From Halichondria panicea (lineage: Eukaryota > Porifera > Demospongiae > Suberitida > Halichondriidae): a DNA stretch of 64,000 bases. The number at the start of each line of letters is the position of its first letter. Positions within the stretch are counted from its first letter, which is position 1. The translations under genes and the position numbers were made by a program. Shown here one piece after another: positions 36,701 to 46,328 of this stretch. The stretch lies in NCBI RefSeq assembly GCF_963675165.1, contig NC_087379.1:3600201-3664200 (forward strand). Direction: 5' to 3'. The notes beneath the pieces are model-generated. The model worked only from the letters and a program-made list of their open reading frames with translations, was not told the origin of the DNA and ran no database searches.

Positions 36701-37235
36701 GTACCTTGACTGACTTCATGTCAGTAGCAGTGGTATTGGTACTCTGGGGAGTGCACTGCATTCCAGCTATAAACAAAAAATTCTCATTGTGATACAGGAC
36801 ATTTTTTAACTCTACGTATAAGTGAATATGAGTCCCACCCTTGAATCCCAGCCTTAATTTACATGACCCAAAGGGATTACCGAGTATACTAAAAATTATA
36901 ACACTAAACACTCTGCAGATATACCATTGGGTTGCTGAGTATTGGCAGTCTGGCGAGAACTCTCAACACGAGTAGCTGGAGGAACGTTGCTCATGTCTCT
37001 CAAAGACGCACCACTGCACCACTCCGATCAGTCACTATGATGATCGAAATCACTATGTTTCACTGTACTGATAACAAATATATTATCTTACTCTCGTCCT
37101 GGACACGGAAACAGAGCCTCCTACCAGACGCTCCAACAGTCTGCCGCTTTGCTGTTGGTCTGACTTGTTGTGTGTGTGGAGATACTCCAACCCCACTAGT
37201 GTCCTTGGATCTCTTTCTTGAAGCGTGAGTGCTCT
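33779..37235 (-). pseudogene. DUF6589-family protein, multi-exon, convergent to RecQ-like gene
   Basis: Pieces in N-to-C order on the minus strand: KSTHASRKRSKDTSGVG with a donor near 37099; SNVPPATRVESSRQTANTQQ (near 37000-36930); ELEKIAKALTGGNLQSICRA (near 36590-36530); SFSWRQTVTELETKAPTL (near 36400); GLSTAVAILLKERNKTMCGV (near 36240-36180); LSYNAILKRVNMISKGH and VGDNVDKQVNVRDIASDHHG (35859-35690); GSDHKHTALSGGDHLTCERE (near 35365-35310); then VIRLWKILMLHFHA, HLTWGRFINTHGGLGRNIPC and DLHNEHINKLYKN (34560-34340). This order matches DUF6589 proteins, which are repeat-like in animals and fungi; their biochemical activity is not established to my knowledge. A 17-bp duplication at 34224-34257 breaks the frame before AFDKQTNIHREATAHSTRSD. 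The tail holds a two-copy acidic repeat (SDTEDEDVYG, 33825-33985). Confidence 0.75.
36085..36145. repeat. short ATCACACACA tandem repeat
   Basis: Variants of AATCACACACAATCAC are tandemly repeated about six times, within or next to an intron of the DUF6589 gene. Confidence 0.8.
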
Positions 37236-40200
37236 TGGGGCGAACATTTATAGTAGAATATTTAGTAGACGCGGCTTCTGACCGAGTATAATAAAGTATC
37301 AGTATTAAATGAAGGAATTATTAAAGAGATCATAATAAACGAGATCATTGGTCAGGAATTGTACATGCTGTAACTCACGTACACGGGGTGCTGGAGACAA
37401 TCAGAAACCAATCAGAAACAATGACGAATCACCAGAGTTAATGACATGTTGGTTTTTGATCGGTGCGTATTGACAAAACAATATTTAGCAGCTAGAAAAA
37501 TTTAGACCACAAATATACCGTCACCAGCTGCGAAATCCCAAATCCTACAACGTTGAGCACTTGCAGAGTGACGTCCATCTGGGTGACAATTGCCATTTCC
37601 TCGCTAGTCTTTGCACTTGATAAATACAAAGATAAAGGATAAAGTATCTGTCAGACCTGTTTCAACACAAACTTGCGTCAGCCTCCATACAACCTCCATA
37701 CAACCAGAAACATACAACCAGAAACAAGCTGTGTGCAACCTCGAGCTTCAACTGAACACACAGGGCAAAGGTGGTAATCTGGTTGCTTGCGAAATCATGG
37801 AATACTGTAGTGTAAATTTGACGCGTCACGCCGGCTGTCCTCAAGACTCACTTGCAGATGTGTCAGATATGACTACTACACTCTATAACTCTCTGCCGTG
37901 GTAAATCATCAAAGCGATCGGATCGTTTACCATTTCAACATGCCGAAAGAGTGGGACTAGTCTTCTCCAGACAACACATACATCCACACAACACATACAC
38001 CCACTAATGAAACGTAAATCCAGTGCATTCCATTGTTGCTGGTTCATGCTGGTTCATGCTAGATGTGGATAGTTGAAGAGTAGAGTGCACTGGAGTGGTA
38101 AGTATGTGGTAGAGCTAGCTGGAGTCGGGGTGTTTCCAGTGTGAGCAGATTGTCCTAGAATAGATTGTCCTAGAATACAAGAGGTAATGGCCAACAAGTT
38201 ATTAAACTTACAGAATCAACGATCTTCAAGAGACGCACATATAAGGCTCCTTGACCTGCCAGACTTTTCACTGCGCAGTAGTTATTAAACTTACAGAATC
38301 AACTTCACAATGACAGTGAGAGACGCAGTGAGAGACGCACATATAAGGCTGCCAGACTTTTCACTGCGTGTCCCCGAACAGTAGTGCGACACTTCAAAAT
38401 CACCAATTGAACACATTCATTCCATCAACGTCAGAGCAGTAGTACAATTTTTACGCCCATTTACGTGGTTACTTACAGTGTCATCGATTTGTGGTTAGCA
38501 GCTTGTGATGTCATCAAAACGGTAGAAAATAGTAAAATATGTATTTTTCCAACAACGGAAGTTTAAATGTAGCCCATTTATTTTTAAACTTACTTTTAAA
38601 GCTAAGCTATAAAATTTTCAGAAAGAAGATACTAACCAAAAGTGTACCTAAAAACCGGTAAATCATGAATTGTGAACATTTGTAAGACCCATAAAGGGAT
38701 GGCCAGGAATTGTGTGATAAAACTTAGCTGTTTAAGGTTAGTGTTTTATTACTCTAACCGATTACCCACTATAACAATTTGACAATTTGCTGTTGTTCTT
38801 TAACCGTCATTCTTTAACCGTCACGGGCCACGATCGTTGCCCGCAATAGTGACTTTTTTTGCGAAATTCTAATTCTGCGATACTTAGGAAGAGGCTCGAA
38901 CTACGCACATCCCTGTATAGGGGAAGAGCTGTAGAATCACGTGCAATTTAGTCTAGAATTTTCCAAGCCACGTTGCTATGTTAAATTTCATTAGCATCTT
39001 ACCGCACGAAGTTTATAGCTATGGCTAGATTGTTTACTTGTGCTGATGTGCTTGAACAGCTTGAGGACAGCAATGGGCGATGTCTCCTCTGGTGATGACA
39101 GTGCCTATGAAGGAGAGGGCATAGTAGGATACCTCCCAAAGGCTCAGCTTTATGCCAGACGCTGATGAACTGTCTGGGACTGAGGACATGCATGACATGG
39201 ACCTAGACTATGGACCAGGACGGTGAAAGACCAGGAGAGGGCTCACTGTGTGACTCTGGCAAGTAGTATAGTATAGCTAGAATATCAGTAGTGTAAGTAT
39301 AGTATAGCTAAAATAGAATTAGCAGTAATGAACAGTCTTTATGTGAGCTTGTAAATTTCATAGATCGTTCACCGATATAGTACGTATTGTACTTCAAATT
39401 GATTATATATCTTAGCACTGTATTGTTACATTCATATGATGTGAAAATCAAGCTTTGTCAAGCCTTTATCAAGCCTTTATACCATATGATAGGCTGATCC
39501 ACAAAAAAAAATTTTTGGATTTTATCTTACCGCTGGCCGAGCATTTAAAATGATAAAAACGGGTGAGCGTAATAACCGTGGTTGTTACCATTTTATTCGT
39601 TGTTGTATGGGCATTCTATTGGTATATGGTTGCTGGGCATTTTATTGCTCTGGAAACCCGATAGAGACATTTCACTTCACTGTTAATTAAGAATCCGACG
39701 GTTAAAGGGTTAATCACCACCACCTTAATTATGTTTCCATGTAAAAAATTTTAGATATGTTGTAGTTCTGTCATTCATCTACACACGGGTATCAACACCA
39801 CCATTTCTTAGAAATGCTCCAATCAAAAGATATTTACAACTAAAAGATATTTACAACTACTCACACATTTGTGGTAATCTACTCTCTAGACTAAATGAAC
39901 TGAGCTATGAATAGATTGAATGCAGTTTTTGCTCGTCCTATGCCCTTGGTTAAAACCAAACAGTGCAGACGCAACAATTTACCACAGTACACACCTTTGA
40001 ACGACAAGCAGATCTAACAGTAGCCATGGACACGAGTCCAAGTTCCAGGAGATTTCTGCGTGCTGTTTGTTCCCAGATGTGTTGTAATCATCATTTTCTA
40101 CATGCAGGTGTATGTGGTTCTCACCTCTGTTAGATTACCTTCTCCTTCTCCTTCTCCACAAACTTGTCCACAATAGATGCCCACCATCTGTACAATACAC

Positions 40201-40400
40201 TGTACTCAGCTACAGCTACACACAGTCATTGCAAAATTAATATGAGCTGGCCTGTGTTAGTTGAAACGTGGTAGTCAGCAAACCGCGCTACGTTATTGGA
40301 GTGGGTATTGGAGTGGGTAATGGCCGTTTAATACAAGCCGACCAGAAAGAGGTTTATAAGCCACGCTCCTTCACGGGTCTGATTGAAACGTGATTGAAAC
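37236..40400. other. long non-coding stretch; direct repeat at 38197-38372
   Basis: No gene recognised in about 3.2 kb. An imperfect direct repeat of about 80-90 bp occupies 38197-38280 and 38281-38372, sharing TTATTAAACTTACAGAATCA, GAGACGCACATATAAGGCT and GCCAGACTTTTCACTGCG. Short tandem duplications occur (38047-38060, 39832-39858). A run of A near 39502-39511 and TTAAAGGGTTAA at 39702-39713 were noted without further structure. Confidence 0.5.
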
Positions 40401-40401
40401 G

Positions 40402-40861
40402 TCACCATAAACCCACTTTAAACCACACCAAACCACACCCACATGATACTGTGATGGTAGTTAAAGGGGTAGTCACCAGATCTGAGTGCGTCTCAGCTAG
40501 GCTGGCTGCGAGCACTCCAAATTCGCACGTCTTTCTGAGGTCGGTCACATCAGATTGTTGGTTGCCTATCCCAAGTGACGTTGGTATGTTGGTATGCAAT
40601 GATTTTTTCCAGCACTTCGTCCAACTTCTTGTCGTCGCCTGGGGTTGCAAAACTGAACGTGTTGAAAACCTCTAGGGCATATGGATGTAGGAGAGTAGCA
40701 GTTTGTACTTCATCTGTTTTTTTGTTTTTGCCCATGTATAGTTCAAACCGTTGCTTCCACTTGCGCCAGTTGTCGCCTTGTAGATTTCTGGAACGATCCA
40801 TCTCTGACACCATGTAAAGTATTGTATCTCTTAGTGGAACACAAATCATAAGATAAGCCAT
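40402..40861 (-). pseudogene. LTR-retrotransposon gag-like fragment
   Basis: The minus-strand frame reads NWRKWKQRFELYMGKNKKTD, then ATLLHPYALEVFNTFSF, DDKKLDEVLEKI and NVTWD, followed in another frame by SDVTDLRKTCEFGVLAASLA. This is the N-terminal half of a Gag protein of the Ty3/gypsy-like type abundant in marine invertebrates. An exact 8-bp duplication lies at 40580-40595, at the frame change. No zinc knuckle, protease, RT or LTR was found next to it, so it is an isolated relic. Confidence 0.7.
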
Positions 40862-41335
40862 GTGCCTGATCCATGATAAGATACAATAATAATAATACTA
40901 CAGGTAATGTGTAATGTTACAAGGACCATTGCTCCTGTGCAGAGAAGTAGACATTCTAACGTGTACATATTAAATTTATCGTATTAAACAGGTTGTAGTG
41001 TCATGATCCTGTTCGAGCTGATGATAGCTCACATTCTTCACTTGATCCACCACATAAAGAAATGACTTGATAGACTTGATAGAACCACACAAAAATATCT
41101 AACCTTGAATAAGCTCTTCACTTGTTCTTCTGTCTTCAGAATAAGCTTCAGCAATAATGATAAACGGGATACTAACGGTTCATACACAAACGAGAATATA
41201 CTACTAGCTAGAATTGGGCTAATTGGTTGACGCATGCGCAGACAACTAGTACCAGGCCTGCCTAACCGTTATAAAAGCTGTGGTATATGTAGGGGGTTAT
41301 GTTAGGTGTTGAAAAGTTACTAGCAAACATAAGTG
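40862..41335. other. no gene seen
   Basis: AT-rich spacer before the TG-rich satellite. No recognisable feature. Confidence 0.4.
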
Positions 41336-41342
41336 TTATGGT

Positions 41343-41883
41343 AATTGTGTGTAGTGTGCGTGTGCCCCCTGTTTGTCCGTCTGCATGTGTGTGAGTGTGT
41401 GCGTTGTGTGTGCCCCTGTGTTGTGTGCCGTGTGTGAGTGCGTGTGTGTGAGTGTGTGTATGTGTGTGTCCCCTGTGTGTGTGCCGTGCATGTGTGTGTG
41501 TGTGTGTCTGTCTGTGTGTGTGTGTGTGTGCGTGTGTGTGTGTGTGCGTGCGCGCGCATGTGAGTGTGGGTGTGTGTGTGAGTGTGAGTGAGTGTGAGTG
41601 CGTGTGTGTGAGAGTGTGTGTATGTGTGTGTGTGTGTATGTGTGTGTGTATGTGCCGTGCGTGTGTGTGTGTGTGTGTGTGCGTGCGCGCGCGTGTGAGT
41701 GTGTGGTGTGTGTGTGTGTGTACGTGCGCGCGCGTGTGAGTGTGTGGTGTGTGTGTGTGTGTACGTGCGTGTGAGTGTGTGAGTGTAAGTGTGTGTGTGT
41801 GTGCCGTGCGTGTGTGTGCCTCTGTGTGTGTGTGTGTGTGTCTCTGTGTGTGTGTGCGTGTGCGTGTCCCTGTGTGTGTGTGC

Positions 41884-41925
<42 letters not shown>

Positions 41926-42319
41926 TGTGTGTGTGTGTGTGTGCCCCTGTGTGTGTGTGTGTGTGCGTGGTGTGTGTGTGTGAGTGTGAGGTGTGCCGGG
42001 TGTGTGTGTGTGTGCCCCTGTGTGTGTGTGTGTGTGTGTGTCCCTGTGTGTGTGCGTGTGTGTGCGTGTGAGTGTGAGTGTGTGTGTGTGCCGTGCGTGT
42101 GTGGTGTGTGTGTGAGTGTGAGTGTGTGTGTGTGCCGTGCGTGTGTGTGTGTCCCTGTGTGTGTGTGGTGTGTGTGCCCCCTGTGTTGTGTGCCCCGTGT
42201 GTGTGTGTGTGGTGTGTGTGCCCCCTGTGTTGTGTGCCCCGTGTGTGTGTGTGTGTGCATGCGCTTGCGCGTGTATGTGACCCTGTGTTGTGTGAGTGTG
42301 TCCCCCCTGAGTGTGCGTG

Positions 42320-42351
<32 letters not shown>

Positions 42352-42760
42352 GCCCTTGTGTGTGAAACCCTGTGTTGTGTGCCCCGTGTAAGTGCGTGTG
42401 TGGTGTGCGTGTGTCCCCCCTGAGTGTGCGTGTGTGTGTGTGTGCTGTGTGGGTGTGTGTGTGGCCCTTGTGTGTGATGTTTCTGTGTGCCTGTGTTTGT
42501 GGTGTGCCTGTGTTTGTGCCCCGTGTAAGTGTGTGTGGTGTGCGTGTGAGTGTGTGTGTGGCCCTTGTGTGTGATGTTTCTATGTTTCTGTGTGCCTGTG
42601 TTTGTGCCCTGTGTAAGTGTGTGTGTGGTGTGCGTGTGAGTGTGTCCCCCCTGAGTGTGCGTGTGTGTGATGTTTCTGTGTGTGCCCCGTGTGTGTGTGT
42701 GCATGCGCTTGCGCGTGTATGTGACCCTGTGTTGTGTGCGTGTGAGTGTGTCCCCCCCGA

Positions 42761-42793
<33 letters not shown>

Positions 42794-43095
42794 GCTGTGG
42801 CCCTTGTGTGTGAAACCCTGTGTTGTGTGCCCCGTGTAAGTGCGTGTGTGGTGTGCGTGTGCTGTGTGGGTGTGTGTGTGGCCCTTGTGTGTGATGTTTC
42901 TGTGTGCCTGTGTTTGTGCCCCGTGTAACCCGTGTAAGTGTGTGTGTGGTGTGCGTGTGTGTGGTGTGCGTGTGTGCGTGTGAGTGTGTGTGCTGTGTGG
43001 GTGTGTGTGTGGCCCGGCCCTTGTGTGTGATGTTTCTGTGTGTGCGTGTGTGTGCCCCCTGTGTTGTGTGCCCCGTGTAAGTGTGTGTGTGGGGT
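41343..43095. repeat. TG-rich complex satellite, locus 2 (1.75 kb)
   Basis: Long (TG)n tract broken by recurrent words: GGCCCTTGTGTGTGATGTTTC (near 42471, 42560, 42890, 43015), CCCCCTGAGTGTGCGTGTG (42302, 42416, 42647, 42755), CATGCGCTTGCGCGTGTATG (42258, 42701) and TGTTGTGTGCCCCGTG. These make higher-order blocks of roughly 100-450 bp, seen best at 42240-43090. The long V/C and T/H frames on both strands are repeat artefacts. Confidence 0.95.
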
Positions 43096-43129
43096 AGTGT
43101 ACAGCAATATACATTTTTGTAGACTTGAT

Positions 43130-43300
43130 ATGTACATCATAGTTTACAGAGATATACAAATAGGGTTAGTTTACATGCAAGTAAACTGTGGCACGAAGAC
43201 TACAAGGTAGATTCCCAAACAGTAAACTTGTTATTTGATGTACATGATTGTAAACTGGGCACATCTAGTTTACAGCAAGTTTTCAGCAAGTTTACAATGC
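43130..43300. repeat. array of spaced AGTTTAC/GTAAACT words
   Basis: AGTTTACA or its complement occurs near 43141, 43167, 43180, 43220, 43249, 43267 and 43287, at 13-40 bp spacing in both orientations, directly beside TG-rich locus 2. A similar array flanks TG-rich locus 3 at 51605-51800. Confidence 0.65.
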
Positions 43301-43424
43301 AAATGAATTGGTGACTTTCACTGGGTGTTTTACATTTATCTATAATTATGTGTATAGTTACGTATGCGTCTGCGCTTGATGAATTGTTTACGACAAAAAG
43401 TATATACACAGGGAAAATATTGAA

Positions 43425-43645
43425 ATTTCCTGCTACAGTGCTGCTACAGTGCAGCCCTTAAGATCTGCGCATTTCCTGAAAAATGGCAGGTGTCCTGCAA
43501 GTGTCCTGCAACCTACTTACAAAGGATAGTGCAACGTTTCCTTTCCTGAAGAAGTTCAGGACATGTGTACGATTCATATAGGAAAGTCTACAGGAAATGT
43601 TGTACTATCCTGAAAGTATAGGAAATTTAGATATTTTTCCTGTGA
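43425..43645. repeat. array of spaced TTTCCTG/CAGGAAA words
   Basis: TTTCCTG, TGTCCTGCAA or the complements AGGAAA and CAGGAC recur about ten times across 43425-43645 in both orientations. Intervening DNA is not conserved. It follows the AGTTTAC array and precedes the hairpin minisatellite. Confidence 0.55.
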
Positions 43646-43809
43646 TAAAGATGATCAATGATCTACATGGATTAACATTATAAAAATTAACTGAGATAAT
43701 GAGAGCTACTTTTGTTGCTTGTGGCAGGTAGCATTCACAATCTTTTAGTCCAATCTGGGTGTGGCGAAAATTGCATGCTGGTAATTCATTCACAAAAGAA
43801 TCGTATATA

Positions 43810-44395
43810 TCAAAACACACACACACAAACTGCCAAAAGATGAGACATCTTGACAATATGCACTGCCAGAAGATGGGACATCTTTGCAGTACATTAAAAA
43901 CACACACACACACACACACAAACGTTAACAGATTGCCAAAAGATGAGACATCTTGACAATATGTACTGCCAAAAGATGGGACATCTTTGCAGTACATTAA
44001 ACACACCCACACACACACACAAACGTTAACAGATTGCCAAAAGATGAGACATCTTGACAATATGCACTGCCAGAAGATGGGACATCTTTGCAGTACATTA
44101 AACACACACACACACAAACGTTAACAGATTGCCAAAAGCATCTTGACAATATGTACTGCCAAAAGATGGGACATCTTTGCAGTACATTAAAAACACACAC
44201 ACATAAACGTTAACAGATTGCCAAAAGATGAGACATCTTGACAATATGTACTGCCAAAAGATGGGACATCTTTGCAGTACATTAAACACTAAACACACAC
44301 ACACACACACACACACAAACGTTAACAGATTGCCAAAAGATGAGACATTTTGACAATATGCACTGCCAAAAGATAGGACATACACACACAAAAAG
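43810..44395. repeat. hairpin-containing minisatellite, about six units
   Basis: Each unit of about 85-115 bp has (CA)n, AAACGTTAACAGATTGCC, then AAAAGATGAGACATCTTGAC, ATATGYACTGCC, AAAAGATGGGACATCTTTGC and AGTACATTAAA. Units start near 43812, 43905, 44003, 44101, 44190 and 44290; the fourth lacks ATGAGAC and the last is truncated. Both AAGATGRGACATCTT cores are near-perfect palindromes, so every unit can form two small hairpins. Differences between units are few, which suggests recent amplification. Confidence 0.9.
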
Positions 44396-44399
44396 AAAA

Positions 44400-45020
44400 C
44401 GGACTGCTGTAATGTTTGGCATACAGGGCTGCATCCAAGACTTTCATTTGAGGATTTTAGGACAGGGGGGGGCAAATGAAAGGGGGGCGAACTAAGATAT
44501 CCGCGAACTGTACGTTTCACAGTGAAAGCCAAACTAGAAGGGTCTGGGGGCTTAATTTGAGGGCCTTAGATCGATTCTGGTGCAATTTAGGTGCCTATTA
44601 ATGAATCTGCCTGATCGTAGGGGGGCGGGGGTGAATTACTCTCTTCTCCATCCCCTCAATGCAGCCCTTCCTTAACTGCAGCCCTTCCTTAACAACTGTT
44701 GTATAGTATAATAGTATAGTAGTAATAATTATTAATCACTCACAATTTTCACAGTGGATCCTGTCCGGATCAGCAATCGTTGGGTCGGCCATGGGGTACA
44801 TGTAGGTTGGTTTAGCCTGCCAATTCACATTCCTAGAGTTTTGTCCTCGCAAAGAGATAGTTTAAATAGCTAAGTATCTCCTCTGCACTAGCACCACAAT
44901 ACAGTACAGTGCAGTACAGATAAAGGTCAGCTAGTTATGATATGTACCTCGTGTTAAAGGTCAGAAGGTTCAAAGTTGATTTTTGAATATTATTTTAGGT
45001 TCAAAGTTCATTTTGCTAGA
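44400..45020. other. no gene seen; G-rich patches
   Basis: Spacer upstream of the kinase ORF with G runs at about 44463-44490 and 44618-44630. No recognisable coding sequence. Confidence 0.45.
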
Positions 45021-45027
45021 ATTAAAA

Positions 45028-46149
45028 ATGGCTACGGTCGCAATAAGTCCAAGTGCAGAGCTTGAGTCTCCTTTGCCAAATTCTAGTGCTACTATGAACA
45101 GATATAGCCGATCTAACACCCTCGAAGAGAAGAGAAGCGAGAGAAAAAAGCGAAGGAAATCAAGAATAGGAATAAAAGCTGTTGAGGCCCATTTAAGCCC
45201 TGGCTTTAAGGAATAAAGCGGAGAAGAATGTGGTGCTATATAGAAATATGTCTAGATCATATTGGGAGAGGTGGCAGTGGGAGCTTCAACAGAGAAAGGA
45301 GAGTATGGCACGTGAGAGGGCATTGCATCGGACACGCTCAAGCGTCACGAGAGAGGTAAATGTACATGTACACGAAATCGATCAAGATTTGCTGCATGAT
45401 CCACCAGATGTGACAGAAAGTACTGAAATGTATATTGGTCGGGGATCATTTGGTATTGTTAAGATGCAGCTGTTTCGTAATGTAAAAGTGGCTGTGAAAG
45501 AACTGCTCCCCCACTCATTACTAGACGATCTTAACAAAGAAGCAAATATCTTAGCTCGCTTTTTTCACCCTTATCTACCTTTCTTGTTTGGGACTACTTA
45601 CGAAGCCACTCAGGATTGTAGATGACACTGACTGATGCTTTCTCTACCATGATTGAACAGCTTAAAGAAACAGTTTTAACACTTTGTGCCCAACTTATGG
45701 AAGCAGTGCGGTATTTGCATGATGAAGTTCACGTCCTACATAATGATCTCAAGTGCAACAACATTTTGATTGGCGAGAGCCTTACTGAGGCACCGGTAAC
45801 TGATTCATCAAGTCGGAGGTATATGCAGCTAGTAGTGATAGACTTTGGGAAAGCAACAACAGTAGAACGAGGAAAACGATACCACCTCTCTGAAAGTGAA
45901 AAGGCCGAATATATCCGTCGCTATTCCCATATTGCACCTGAAGTTGTCGAAGGACTAACAAAACAGTCCAAAATGAGTGACATGTATGCTGTTGGTGGTA
46001 TTCTCATCAGAATGCTAGAGAGTAAAATGCTCAGAGGTGATGTACATGTAAGGAAAGCCATAGATGACTTCTCAGTCAAATGTCGTTCTCCAAGATATTT
46101 GTTCAGGCCTACTGCGCAAAATGGAATTGATGTTATTTGTAAGATTTAA
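45028..46149 (+). CDS. protein kinase, intronless, with two apparent frame breaks
   Basis: The N-terminal piece starts at ATG 45028 (MATVAISPSAELESPLPN), is basic after residue 30 and stops at 45216. The frame then changes to KNVVLYRNMSRSYWERW (about 45224 on). The kinase domain shows a glycine loop YIGRGSFGIV, VAVKEL with the ATP lysine, KEANIL with the helix C glutamate, and after a second frame change (near 45615-45625) HNDLKCNNIL (catalytic Asp, Asn instead of Arg in HRD), DFGKAT and a HIAPEV loop. It ends VICKI at 46149. All core catalytic residues are visible, so the fold is intact apart from the breaks. HND-type kinases without introns are an expanded group in sponges and cnidarians to my knowledge; substrate unknown. 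The breaks could be sequence errors, because the rest is well conserved. Confidence 0.75.
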
Positions 46150-46328
46150 GTTATATTTAGCTTAGATTAATAATTAATTTTGTGATTAATATTTACCCTT
46201 TTGCACATGACTCATTAATAAAATTGCAAGTGATCCATGCCATGAATTCATTATGGGACGATGCAAAGAAAATTACACCATTGCATGTACGTGCCGTGCG
46301 TATATATATATACATGTGAAAATAAAAT

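Noticed and set aside
39702-39713. TTAAAGGGTTAA as another piggyBac-like end
   Set aside because: The matching opposite end and the family interior are absent within several kb.
41262-43159. Very long ORFs of T/H (minus strand) or V/C (plus strand) repeats, also at 13.8-14.7 and 51.8-52.3 kb
   Set aside because: They are direct translations of TG/CA-rich satellite DNA with no other protein character.
43810-44395. CRISPR-like array
   Set aside because: Units repeat in full, including what would be spacers; the DNA is eukaryotic and no cas-like gene exists.
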